A DNA stretch of 64,000 nt, taken from the NCBI RefSeq assembly GCF_037076565.1, contig NZ_AP029028.1, forward strand, positions 1 through 64,000, in the 5' to 3' direction. This document shows positions 19,679-28,482 of this stretch, piece by piece (the first letter of the stretch is position 1; every line of letters starts with the position of its first letter). The position numbers and the translations under genes are program-made. The notes below the pieces were generated by a model, which was given only the letters and a program-made list of their open reading frames with translations, made no database searches and was not told where the DNA came from. Source of the DNA: Herbaspirillum sp. DW155 (lineage in GTDB: Bacteria; Pseudomonadota; Gammaproteobacteria; Burkholderiales; Burkholderiaceae_D).

Positions 19679-20350
19679 ATGCACATCTTGTTGGTAGAGG
19701 ACGAACCCAAATCGGGCGAATACCTGCGCCGTGGCCTTACCGAGTCCGGCTTCGTGGTGGACTGGGTGCAGACCGGCGTAGATGGCCTGCACAACGCGCG
19801 CACGCTGGATTACAAGCTGATCATCCTGGACGTGATGCTGCCCGGCATGAATGGCTGGGACATCCTGCGCGAACTGCGCCGCACGCATGACACGCCGGTG
19901 CTGTTCCTGACCGCGCGCGACGAGGTGGAGGATCGCGTCAAGGGCCTGGAGCTGGGCGCCGATGATTACCTGGTCAAGCCCTTCGCCTTCACCGAACTGC
20001 TGGCGCGCGTGCGCACCCTGCTGCGGCGCGGCCCGAGCCGCGAGGCGGACCTGATCGAATATGAGGATGTGGTGGTCGACGTCATCCGCCGCAAGGTCAG
20101 CCGCGCCGGGCAGCGCATCGACCTGACCGCCAAGGAATTTGCGCTCCTGCACATGCTGATCCGCCGCCCTGGCGAAGTGCTGTCGCGGCCGCAGATCGCG
20201 TCCCAGGTATGGGATATGAATTTCGACAGCGATACCAACGTGGTCGACGTGGCCGTACGCCGCCTGCGGGCCAAACTGGATGAAGGCTTCGACCGCAAAC
20301 TGCTGCACACGGTGTGGGGCATGGGCTATGTGTTCGAGGTGCGTGCGTGA
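19679..20350 (+). CDS. czcR: Heavy-metal two-component response regulator (OmpR/PhoB class)
   Basis: The 223-residue regulator has a receiver domain (acidic pair VEDE at 6-9, phospho-acceptor Asp51 in [12 protein letters not shown], Lys near 100 in DDYLVKPF). A winged-helix effector domain ([39 protein letters not shown]-like VWGMGYVFE) follows. The ATG at 19679 has AGGAA upstream. An earlier ATG at 19622 lies inside the operator and was rejected. It overlaps the sensor kinase start (GTGA). The CzcR/CopR/IrlR assignment rests on context. Confidence 0.9.
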   Translation: MHILLVEDEPKSGEYLRRGLTESGFVVDWVQTGVDGLHNARTLDYKLIILDVMLPGMNGWDILRELRRTHDTPVLFLTARDEVEDRVKGLELGADDYLVKPFAFTELLARVRTLLRRGPSREADLIEYEDVVVDVIRRKVSRAGQRIDLTAKEFALLHMLIRRPGEVLSRPQIASQVWDMNFDSDTNVVDVAVRRLRAKLDEGFDRKLLHTVWGMGYVFEVRA

Positions 20351-21762
20351 GCCGCAACACCGCCTCGATGAGCCTGCGCCTGGTGGTGCTGTTTGGCCTG
20401 CTGGCGCTGGTGCTCTTCACGGCGGTGGGCAGCTATCTTTCGCATTCGCTGCACATGCAGCTGGAGCGTCGCGATGACGAGGAGCTGGCCGGCAAGTGCC
20501 GTTCCATCAATCATCTGGTCGAGCATGCGGCCTCATTGGAGGACATCCTGGCGCGCCGTCATCTGGTGCTGGACACCCTCTCCGGCCACGATCAACTGCT
20601 GGTGCGCATCGCCCGCGCCGATGGCAGCACCCTCCTGGAAAGCCACGATCCCACGCGCACCGCACCGGGCATCGATCTGTCCACCGTCAGGATCGCCGGC
20701 TGGGATCGCATCGAAACGCTGCGCATGGGCGAACTGCGTGCGCGCTACATCGCGAGCATGCCAGCCACGCGCTCGGGGGAAAAAGCCATCGTGCTGGTGG
20801 TACGTACCGCCTCGGACCGCATGCTGCTGCTGGCCGACTATCGTGCCGACCTGTGGTGGGCAACAGCGATCGGGACCGTGCTGGCCACGCTGCTGAGTTA
20901 TTTCCTGGTGCGCAGCGGTTTGCGTCCCCTGCGCATGATGGCGGTGCAGACGCGCGCGATCTCGGCCAACAGGCTCGATACCCGGCTCGACCTGCAAGCG
21001 GCCCCGCGTGAACTGCACGAGATCGTGCAATCCTTCAACGACATGCTGGACCGCCTGCATCGCAGCTTCCAGCAACTGAGCCAGTTCTCAGCCGATCTGG
21101 CGCATGACGTGCGTACGCCCCTCAACAACCTCATGGTGCAGACCCAGGTGGCGCTGGGCAAACCGCGCAGCCTGGACGAATACCAGGCCCTGCTCAGTTC
21201 CAACATCGAGGAATACGAACGGCTCTCGCGCATGATGGAGAGCATGCTGTTCCTGGCCCGTGCCGATAATGCCCACGTGGTGCTGCAGATCCAGGCGCTG
21301 GATGTGAGCGAGGAACTCAATCGCATCGCCGAGTATTTCGAAGGCATTGCCGAGGAGGCACAGGTGCGCATTGCGGTGGCCGGCAGCGGCACCCTGTACG
21401 CCGATCCCAACCTGCTGCGCCGCGCGGTGGGTAACCTGGTGGCCAATGCGATCCGCTATACCCCGGCGCAGGGCGTCATCAGCCTGCAGGCCACGGCGCT
21501 GGCAGAGGCGATGTTGATCGAGGTCGCCAATCCCGGGCCGGGCATCGCGCCGGCCGAGATCGAGCGCATCTTCGACCGCTTCTACCGCGCCGATCCGGCG
21601 CGCAGCAGCGCCAGCGGTTCCAGCGGCCTGGGCCTGGCCATCGTGCGTACCATCATGTCTCTGCATGGCGGACAGGCCAGCGCGTGGAGTGAACCCGGAA
21701 AGCGCACGGTATTCACCCTGCGTTTCCCGCAGGCACCAGTGAGCTTGCCGGGCAAGGGATGA
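20347..21762 (+). CDS. czcS: Heavy-metal sensor histidine kinase
   Basis: The 471-residue membrane kinase is of the CusS/CzcS/IrlS class. Transmembrane helices lie near residues 13-35 and 165-190 with a periplasmic sensor domain between, followed by HAMP. The phospho-acceptor helix contains [11 protein letters not shown], the N box is [11 protein letters not shown], the G1 box is NPGPGI, and the end is [23 protein letters not shown] start at 20347 overlaps the czcR stop by four bases and implies coupling; an ATG seven codons later (20368) is the alternative. The partner is CzcR and the likely ligands are periplasmic divalent metals. Confidence 0.9.
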   Translation: MSRNTASMSLRLVVLFGLLALVLFTAVGSYLSHSLHMQLERRDDEELAGKCRSINHLVEHAASLEDILARRHLVLDTLSGHDQLLVRIARADGSTLLESHDPTRTAPGIDLSTVRIAGWDRIETLRMGELRARYIASMPATRSGEKAIVLVVRTASDRMLLLADYRADLWWATAIGTVLATLLSYFLVRSGLRPLRMMAVQTRAISANRLDTRLDLQAAPRELHEIVQSFNDMLDRLHRSFQQLSQFSADLAHDVRTPLNNLMVQTQVALGKPRSLDEYQALLSSNIEEYERLSRMMESMLFLARADNAHVVLQIQALDVSEELNRIAEYFEGIAEEAQVRIAVAGSGTLYADPNLLRRAVGNLVANAIRYTPAQGVISLQATALAEAMLIEVANPGPGIAPAEIERIFDRFYRADPARSSASGSSGLGLAIVRTIMSLHGGQASAWSEPGKRTVFTLRFPQAPVSLPGKG

Positions 21763-21961
21763 GCGAAGTCGTGCGACGGGCTGAAACCTGACGCTGGCGT
21801 GGGAGCGTGAGTGGCGTCAGGGGATTGGGAAAGGAATGATGCAGGCCGAAGGTGTATCGAAAAGCGTAAAAAATATCGGCAGTAAAACTTAAAAAAACGC
21901 GCAGCAAAATGGTGGGAAGCGGGAAGGCGCACCATGCGCCTTCAGGAGCAATCATGTTTGC
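21763..21961. other. Gap between czcS and the XRE gene
   Basis: This 199-bp stretch lies between convergent genes. It contains two hairpins without a clear T-run: CCTGACGC/GCGTCAGG at about 21786-21820, and GAAGGCGC/GCGCCTTC near 21924-21944. Either may act as a weak terminator. An A-rich stretch lies at 21862-21900. Confidence 0.35.
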
Positions 21962-22222
21962 TCAGCGCGAATCCTCGCTGGGCAAGGACAACAGCCTCAC
22001 GCGCATCAGGTCGGGCAATTCCATCTCCAGCGCGCAGGCCAGGGCCTCCATGTTGTCGACGGAAATATTCCTTTCCCCGCGTTCGACTTCGCTCAGGTAG
22101 GTGCGACTGATGTCAGCACGGAAGGCCAGTTCTTCTTGTGACATCTCTTTCAGCCGGCGTACCCTGCGGACGTTCTGTCCGAAGATGACGCGGGCGCTCG
22201 GTGGAGTCTCTGAATTTTTCAT
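21962..22222 (-). CDS. XRE-family helix-turn-helix regulator
   Basis: The 86-residue single-domain DNA-binding protein matches the lambda-repressor-like fold: FGQNVRRVRRLKEMSQEELAFRADISRTYLSEVERGERNIS, shown here in parts (FGQNVRRVRRLK, SQEELAFRADIS, RTYLSEVERG). There is no ligand-binding or oligomerisation domain beyond the short tail. It is divergent from the DUF445 gene across a 259-bp AT-rich gap, so it may control itself and possibly that gene. Similar stand-alone XRE proteins are common in Burkholderiales; the target is unknown. Confidence 0.85.
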   Translation of the reverse strand: MKNSETPPSARVIFGQNVRRVRRLKEMSQEELAFRADISRTYLSEVERGERNISVDNMEALACALEMELPDLMRVRLLSLPSEDSR

Positions 22223-22481
22223 GAGCGCAAGGATCGGGCGGCTAGGGGTGACGGTCGATTAGCTACAATTACAAAGGCACAAACTATCGGTGACAATCCA
22301 CTTATACCCGCGAATCTCTTGTTGAATAATCGAAATTTATCGAGATTCCCGCCGTAATTTGAGCGTGTATTTTTCGAAAATCTTCTAGTGAGCTTTCGAA
22401 TAATTTCAGAACTTTGCCCCTGGTTTACACTCCTCGTCTCATGCCGCGAGTGCGGCGTCCGCTCACTTCTCATCAGCTGCC
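22223..22481. promoter_or_regulatory. Divergent AT-rich promoter region (XRE gene / DUF445 gene)
   Basis: This is a clearly AT-rich stretch compared with its surroundings. TTCGAAATTTATCGA-type repeats occur around 22330, TTTTTCGAAAATC near 22371 and CTTTCGAATAATTTC near 22393, three related TTCGAA-centred words. They could be operators for the XRE regulator. No gene is visible. Confidence 0.4.
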
Positions 22482-23762
22482 ATGGATAAATCATTTGCTT
22501 TGCGTCGTGCCAAGCGTCTGGCCCTTGTCTGCCTGTTGGGATCGGCGGTGCTGTTCGTGGCGGCCTCGCTCGCACCGCCCTCGATCGGGGCCGCGCTGCT
22601 GCGCGCCGTGGCCGAGGCCGCCATGGTCGGCGCGCTGGCCGACTGGTTTGCGGTGACCGCGCTGTTTCGCCGCATTCCCTTGCCGCTGCTGGCACGCCAC
22701 ACGGCCATCATCCCGCGCAACAAGGAACGCATTGCCGACAACCTGGCCGTCTTCGTGGAAGAAAAATTCCTCAGTCCACAATCCCTCACCGGCCTGGTGC
22801 GCCGCCATGATCCGGCGCAGCGGCTCGCGGCCTGGATGGCCGCCCCCGCGAACGCCGCGCGCCTGGGCGGCTATATGGCGCAGGCCGTGGCCGGCGTGCT
22901 CACGCTCACCGACGACCGCCGCATCCAGGCTTTCGTGCGCGAGGCCTTGCAGACGGCGCTGGGCAAGCTGGACCTGTCGCGCTCGCTGGCCAGCATCCTC
23001 GATACCCTGACCCTGGATGGCCGCCACCAGCAATTGCTGGACCGTGCCATCGTGGCGCTGGCCGAGCTGCTCAACCGCGAGCAGACGCGCGCCTTCATCG
23101 CCGGGCGGATGGTGGAATGGCTGCAGCGCGAATATCCCAAGATCGAAAAATTGCTGCCCTCGAACTGGATCGGCGAGAAGTCCGCCGAGACCCTGGCCGA
23201 TATCCTCGACAAGCTCCTCACCGGCATCGCCGCCGATCCACAGCACTCGCTGCGCCAGGCCTTCGACCACCAGCTGGCAGGTTTCGTGGCGCGGCTCAAG
23301 GAAGATCCGGCACTGCGGGAACGCGCCGAAGAGATCAAGCGCGAGGTCTTGCAGGGCGAGGCCGTCAACGCCTACGTGGGCAGCCTCTGGGACAGCCTGC
23401 GTCTATGGCTGCGGCAAGACCTGGCGCGGCCCGATTCGGCCCTGCACGCGCAGGCCAGCGCCGCCACGCAGTGGATAGGCCGCGCCCTGCAGGAGGATGC
23501 CGGGCTGCGCGCTTCGCTGAACACCCATCTGGAACAGGCCATCGCCAGCCTCAGCCCGGACGTGGCGCAACTGCTCACGCGCCACATCAGCGACACCATC
23601 AAGCAGTGGGACACGGCCGAGCTGTCGCGGCAGATCGAGCTCAACATCGGCCGCGACCTGCAGTACATCCGCATCAACGGCACCCTGGTCGGCGGCCTGA
23701 TCGGGGCGCTGCTGTTCGGGCTGTCGTGGCTGATGCAATGGCTGATGCACGGGCCTTCTTGA
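22482..23762 (+). CDS. yjiN: DUF445 (YjiN-like) membrane protein
   Basis: The 426-residue product has the same length as E. coli YjiN. An N-terminal hydrophobic segment (LALVCLLGSAVLFVAASLAPP) is followed by the DUF445 signature AEAAMVGALADWFAVTALFRRIPLPLL and then PRNKERIADNLAVFVEEKFL. A helical domain extends to residue 400, and a C-terminal transmembrane helix (TLVGGLIGALLFGLSWLMQW) ends the protein. The function is not established. It is convergent with the acyl-CoA synthetase gene, with 21 bases between the stops. Confidence 0.88.
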   Translation: MDKSFALRRAKRLALVCLLGSAVLFVAASLAPPSIGAALLRAVAEAAMVGALADWFAVTALFRRIPLPLLARHTAIIPRNKERIADNLAVFVEEKFLSPQSLTGLVRRHDPAQRLAAWMAAPANAARLGGYMAQAVAGVLTLTDDRRIQAFVREALQTALGKLDLSRSLASILDTLTLDGRHQQLLDRAIVALAELLNREQTRAFIAGRMVEWLQREYPKIEKLLPSNWIGEKSAETLADILDKLLTGIAADPQHSLRQAFDHQLAGFVARLKEDPALRERAEEIKREVLQGEAVNAYVGSLWDSLRLWLRQDLARPDSALHAQASAATQWIGRALQEDAGLRASLNTHLEQAIASLSPDVAQLLTRHISDTIKQWDTAELSRQIELNIGRDLQYIRINGTLVGGLIGALLFGLSWLMQWLMHGPS

Positions 23763-23783
23763 GGCATCGATGTCAGGAGACTG

Positions 23784-25430
23784 CTAAGCGCTCTCCTTGA
23801 GCGCCTTGCGCATGATCTTGCCGGTGGCCGTGGTAGGCAGCGCATCGACGAACGCAATTTCGCGCGGATATTCATGCGCCGCCAGCTGCGCGCGCACGTG
23901 CTGCTGCAGGGCCGCCACCAGCGCGGCATCCGGGGCGTGTCCCTCCTTGAGGACCACAAAAGCCTTCACCACCTCGGTACGCAGCGCATCCTTGATGCCG
24001 ACGACGGCCGCGATGCGCACCGCCGGATGGCGCATGAGGCATTCCTCGATGGGCGCCGGGCCGATGCGATAGCCGGCGCTGGTGATGACGTCATCATTGC
24101 GGCCCAGGTAGCGGATGTAGCCGGCCTCATCCATGTTGCCCAGATCACCCGTAAGCAGGAAGTCGCCCGCGAACTTCTCGCGCGTGGCTTCCTCATTGCG
24201 CCAGTAGCGCAGGAACATCACCGGATCCGGCGCACGGATGGCGATGTTGCCCACCTCGCCGCGCGGCAGGATCCCGCCCTCTTCATCCACGATCTGCACG
24301 TCATGCCCCGGCACCGCCCGCCCCATGCTGCCGGAGGCACCCGGATAGAGCTGCGACGAGGAAGACACCACCAGGTTGCATTCGGTCTGGCCGTAGAACT
24401 CGTTGATGGTCACGCCCAGGGCCGAACGGCCCCAGGCGATCAGATCGTCGCCCAGCGTCTCGCCGCCGCTGGCCACGCTGCGCAGCGCGAAGTCCCATTG
24501 CGCGCGCGGATCGGGCGTGCCGCGCAGCATCTTCAGGGCCGTCGGCGGGAAGAACACGTTGCGGATGCCATGCCGGGCCAGCAGGCCGAACACCGCGGGT
24601 GCATCGAATTTCTCCAGTCGCCGCGCCACCACCGCCACGCCGTGATAAAGCGAGGGCAGCAGCACATCGAGCAGGCCGCCGATCCAGGCCCAGTCGGCGG
24701 GCGTCCAGAAGCGGTCACCGGCTTGCGGAAAACCGTCGTGCGAGACTTCCACGCCGGGCAGGTGGCCCAGCAGCACGCGGTGCGCATGCAGCGCGCCCTT
24801 GGCCTTGCCGGTGGTGCCCGAGGTATAGATGATCAGGGCCGCATCGTCAGCGCGCGTGGCCACCGGCTCAAAGACTGGCGAAGCGGCGCGCAGGCGATCC
24901 CAGAAGTCGGTGGTCTGGGGCAGCACGATGTCGGTCGGCTCCACGTTGAACACCACCTTCAGCGCCGGTAATGCCCCGGCCAGATGCAGCTTGTCCATGC
25001 CCGCCGCATCGGTCACCAGGGCGGCGGCTTGGCTGTTGTCGAGCCGGTAGGCGATGGCTTCCGGCCCGAACAGGTAGAACAGGGGCACCGTCACCGCGCC
25101 CAGCTTGTAGGCGGCGATGTGGGTGATGACCGTCTCGATGCGTTGCGACAGGTAGATGCCGATGCGGTCGCCACGCCCGATGCCGGCCTCTGCGAGCACG
25201 TTGGCAAACTGATCGCTCAAGACCTTGATCTGATCGAAGCTCCAGGTGGTGACGCTGCCATCGCCGTCCTCCGCAATGATGGCGGGCCGCCCGCTGCCAT
25301 CGGCCCAGCGGTCGCAGGCGGCCAGGCCGATGTTGAAGTACTCGGGGATCTGCCAGTGGTAGGGGGATGGGGCGTCGGCACGGTAGTGCGCGGCAGTGAT
25401 GGCGGGGCGTGGCGCAATGTCGGGGGGCAT
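23784..25430 (-). CDS. AMP-forming acyl-CoA synthetase
   Basis: This 548-residue member of the ANL superfamily activates a carboxylic acid as the acyl-adenylate and transfers it to CoA. Motifs seen are the phosphate loop YTSGTTGKAKGALH, the adenine motif FYGQTECN, the hinge LTGDLGNMDEAGYIRYLGRNDDVITSAGYRI, and the catalytic Lys in TTATGKIMRK near the end. The ATG at 25430 follows AGGAG. It most resembles medium-chain or acetyl-CoA-type synthetases, but the substrate cannot be read from sequence. It is divergent from vgrG across 307 bp. Confidence 0.85.
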   Translation of the reverse strand: MPPDIAPRPAITAAHYRADAPSPYHWQIPEYFNIGLAACDRWADGSGRPAIIAEDGDGSVTTWSFDQIKVLSDQFANVLAEAGIGRGDRIGIYLSQRIETVITHIAAYKLGAVTVPLFYLFGPEAIAYRLDNSQAAALVTDAAGMDKLHLAGALPALKVVFNVEPTDIVLPQTTDFWDRLRAASPVFEPVATRADDAALIIYTSGTTGKAKGALHAHRVLLGHLPGVEVSHDGFPQAGDRFWTPADWAWIGGLLDVLLPSLYHGVAVVARRLEKFDAPAVFGLLARHGIRNVFFPPTALKMLRGTPDPRAQWDFALRSVASGGETLGDDLIAWGRSALGVTINEFYGQTECNLVVSSSSQLYPGASGSMGRAVPGHDVQIVDEEGGILPRGEVGNIAIRAPDPVMFLRYWRNEEATREKFAGDFLLTGDLGNMDEAGYIRYLGRNDDVITSAGYRIGPAPIEECLMRHPAVRIAAVVGIKDALRTEVVKAFVVLKEGHAPDAALVAALQQHVRAQLAAHEYPREIAFVDALPTTATGKIMRKALKESA

Positions 25431-25737
25431 GTCTTGTCTCCTATGGGATGTCCGATGGGCCTGCCTGCATGGGGCGCGGCTCCGTGTTCGCCGGAAGTGG
25501 GCATGGCGCCTATCATAGCGCCCCCGCTGGCGATCGGCATGGCACAACACGATGTGAGCGGCGCAATGCACGCCGTCGAACTCTGACGATTTTGCTCGTC
25601 AACCTCAGGCGCTTTGCGCAAGGGCGCGCCCGCGTCCTCTAGCATGGCCGCTCCCATCGTCATTGCCCGTTCACCGCGCCCCCTTCGCCTTGCTCCTCCT
25701 GCGCGGTCGGAGACGGATTTCCTGCAAGGATCCCCGC
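25431..25737. other. Divergent region between acyl-CoA synthetase and vgrG
   Basis: This 307-bp region carries the promoters of two unrelated transcripts. I see no gene, repeat or strong operator. The vgrG reading frame is open upstream to 25663 but lacks domain similarity there. Confidence 0.4.
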
Positions 25738-28479
25738 ATGCTCTACCGGACCATTTCCGAAGCATTCATCTTCTGGACCCATCAGGCCCGCGCCATCCGG
25801 TTGCGACTGCCGCCATCGCACCAGACCTTGCAGGATGCGCTGCTGGTCATGCACGTGACGGGCCGCGAAGCGCTCTGCGGCGAGATGGAATATGAGCTGC
25901 TGTGCCTGTCGCCGCACGCGGACCTGGCGCTTGAGGAGTGCATGGCGGTGCCGGCGCAAATCCAGCTGGTGACGGACCAGGGAGAACTGCGCACGATATG
26001 CGGCTTCATCGCCGAAGCCCATGCGGGCCAGCTGGACAGCGAGTTGAGCAGCTACCGCCTGGTGCTGCGCGATGCCCTGAGCCTGCTGGGCCAGCGCACC
26101 AATACCCGGGTCTTCCTGCGGGCCAGCGAGGTAGACGTCACCCAGGTCCTGATCAGCGAATGGCGCCAACGCAGTACGCTCATGGCCGGCAGTTTCGAGG
26201 TGGACTGGTCGCTGCTGGCAGAGCCTTATCCGCTGCGCGAATTCATCATGCAGCACAACGAATCCGATGCCGCTTTCCTGCGTCGCCTGTGGAAGCGGCG
26301 CGGCATCGGCTGGTTCATCCGGCCCGGTGAGCCACCCTTGCCGGGTCAGGCAGTCAGTCCGCGCCATACCCTGGTGCTGTTCAACGATGCGATGCAGCTG
26401 CCGCGCAATGCAGCGGGCACCCTTGCCTGCCGACAGGATCACGCGCCCGGCGAGCAGGACGGCCTCCTGCGCTGGCAGGCCACGCGCCGCCTGCGTGCAG
26501 GCAGCGTCAGCCGCCATGCCTGGGACCATGTGCAGGATGGGCCCATGCGCAGTCAGGTGAACATCACGACAGAGCAGGGAGAACTGGGTGACCGCTTCGC
26601 CCGTCTGCTGGACGACTACCTGATCGAAGCACCGCACATCGCCGAGGATCGTGAAGATCTTGACCGGATTTGTGAGGCCCGCATGCAGCGGCTGGCGCAG
26701 GAGACCACGGAGTTCCGGGCCGACTCCACCGTGCGTGCGCTGCGTGTGGGCGAGTGGATCAGCGTGGAGGGACATCCTGAACTGGACCGGCATCGGCCAC
26801 ACGAACGCGAATTCGTCCTCACCCGGCTGGAGGTCTACGCCGAGAACAATCTTCCGGCATCCCTGGACCAGCGCCTGCAGCAAGCCGCATTGCATCCCGA
26901 AAGCGCCTTCGAGGACCTGACCCCATTGCGCCAGCGTTGCCGCGCGCAGGGCCGGCGCTATCTGAACCGCTTCGTCTGCGTGCGCCGTGGCATGCCGCTG
27001 GTTCCGCCTTTTGATCCACGCGTGGATCTGCCCGAACCGCAGCTACAGAATGCCCACGTGGTGGGACCGCCTGGTGAAGAGCTGTACTGCGATGCGCTGG
27101 GCCGCATCAGGCTGCGTTTTCACGCCACCCGCATGCAGGACCATCAGCATGCCGGTGGCGCCGGCGCCAGCGACAGCGAGCGGGATTCTGCCTGGGTGCG
27201 TGTGGCCAGTCATTGGGCGGGCCGACAATGGGGCGCGATCAGCTTGCCGCGCGTGGGCGATGAAGTGCTGGTCGACTTTCTTGGCGGCGACCCCGACAAG
27301 CCCATCGTGATCGGCCGGGTCTTTAACGGCCAGTCCCTGCCCCCGGCCTTCAGCGGCGTCGGCAGCCTGCCGGACAACCGTTTCCTGGCCGGCATCAGAA
27401 GCAAGGAAATCCAGGGCCAGCGCTACAACCAGCTGCGCCTGGACGACACGCCGCGCCAGATCAGCGCCCAGCTCGCCTCCCAGCATGGACAGAGCGAACT
27501 GAACCTGGGCTGGCTCACCCATCCCCGCACCGAGGGTCAGAGCAACGCCCGTGGCGAAGGCGCCGAGCTGCGTACCGACCGGGCCCTGGCGCTGCGGGGC
27601 GGCCAGGGGGTGTTGATCAGCGCCGCTGCGCGCAAGGGGGCCAGCGGCACGCAGCTGGATCGCGCCGAGATGCTGGGCCTGATGAGCGTGCTGCAAGAGG
27701 TGCAGCAGCAATTGGCTGACCTGGCCCAGACCCATCATGCCGATGACACGCAGGTGCAGACCTTCCGCCGTTTGCGCCAGCAGCTCGATGCGTGGGAGGC
27801 CGGCAGCAATACGCAGACCGACAACGATGGCGGCGGCGAGCCAGTGGTCGCCGTGACTGCACCGGCCGGCGTGGCCGTCACCAGCGAGGAAGGTGTGGTC
27901 ATCGGCGCACAGAAGGAAGTCGATCTCATCAGCGCGGGCAACACGCAACTCTCTGTCGGCAAGAAGCTGCTGGCGCGCGTGGCGGAGAGTATCTGCCTGT
28001 TCGCCCAGCGCCTGGGCATCCAACTGATTGCCGCCAACGGCAAGCTGCAATTGCAGACGCATGGCGGCGATATCGAAGCGACCTCAGCCCGCCGCATCGT
28101 ATTGACCGCCGCTGATGAAATCGTGCTGCAGGCACCCCGGCTGCGTCTGCTGGCACAGGGTGCGCAGATCGACCTGGGGGGTGATGCGATCACCCAGCAG
28201 AGCAGCGGCGACCACACGATCCGCTCGGCCAATTTCCATCACGTGAGCGCTGCCCACGGTGAGCCTCCCGGCGTAGCGTTGCCGCCCAGTGCGATGCGTA
28301 CCGACGAGCGCTTCATCCTGGCCCGACGCGGCAGTGGCCGGCCTCACGTGCGGCAGCGCTATCGCATCGAGCTCGATGACGGCAGCGTCATCGAAGGTGT
28401 CACTGACGAACAGGGCCGAACTGCACTGAGCCAGGACATGGCCATGCGCATCGCGCGGCTGCGCATTGTGAAGGAGTAG
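25738..28479 (+). CDS. vgrG: Type VI secretion spike protein VgrG with C-terminal extension
   Basis: VgrG forms the trimeric spike at the tip of the T6SS tube and carries effectors. The 913-residue protein has the gp27-like part (about 1-380), the gp5 OB-fold (ARVFNGQSLPP region near 530), a DUF2345 beta-helix (about 660-860), and a C-terminal segment from about 865. There RYRIELDDGSVIEGVTDEQG and RTALSQDMAMRIARL resemble the transthyretin-like cargo domain known from VgrGs that carry Tle lipases. AAGGA precedes the ATG at 25738. It is immediately followed (3 bases) by a lipase effector gene, with no DUF4123 or other adaptor between. No other T6SS structural gene is in the window. Confidence 0.92.
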   Translation: MLYRTISEAFIFWTHQARAIRLRLPPSHQTLQDALLVMHVTGREALCGEMEYELLCLSPHADLALEECMAVPAQIQLVTDQGELRTICGFIAEAHAGQLDSELSSYRLVLRDALSLLGQRTNTRVFLRASEVDVTQVLISEWRQRSTLMAGSFEVDWSLLAEPYPLREFIMQHNESDAAFLRRLWKRRGIGWFIRPGEPPLPGQAVSPRHTLVLFNDAMQLPRNAAGTLACRQDHAPGEQDGLLRWQATRRLRAGSVSRHAWDHVQDGPMRSQVNITTEQGELGDRFARLLDDYLIEAPHIAEDREDLDRICEARMQRLAQETTEFRADSTVRALRVGEWISVEGHPELDRHRPHEREFVLTRLEVYAENNLPASLDQRLQQAALHPESAFEDLTPLRQRCRAQGRRYLNRFVCVRRGMPLVPPFDPRVDLPEPQLQNAHVVGPPGEELYCDALGRIRLRFHATRMQDHQHAGGAGASDSERDSAWVRVASHWAGRQWGAISLPRVGDEVLVDFLGGDPDKPIVIGRVFNGQSLPPAFSGVGSLPDNRFLAGIRSKEIQGQRYNQLRLDDTPRQISAQLASQHGQSELNLGWLTHPRTEGQSNARGEGAELRTDRALALRGGQGVLISAAARKGASGTQLDRAEMLGLMSVLQEVQQQLADLAQTHHADDTQVQTFRRLRQQLDAWEAGSNTQTDNDGGGEPVVAVTAPAGVAVTSEEGVVIGAQKEVDLISAGNTQLSVGKKLLARVAESICLFAQRLGIQLIAANGKLQLQTHGGDIEATSARRIVLTAADEIVLQAPRLRLLAQGAQIDLGGDAITQQSSGDHTIRSANFHHVSAAHGEPPGVALPPSAMRTDERFILARRGSGRPHVRQRYRIELDDGSVIEGVTDEQGRTALSQDMAMRIARLRIVKE

Positions 28480-28482
28480 ACG

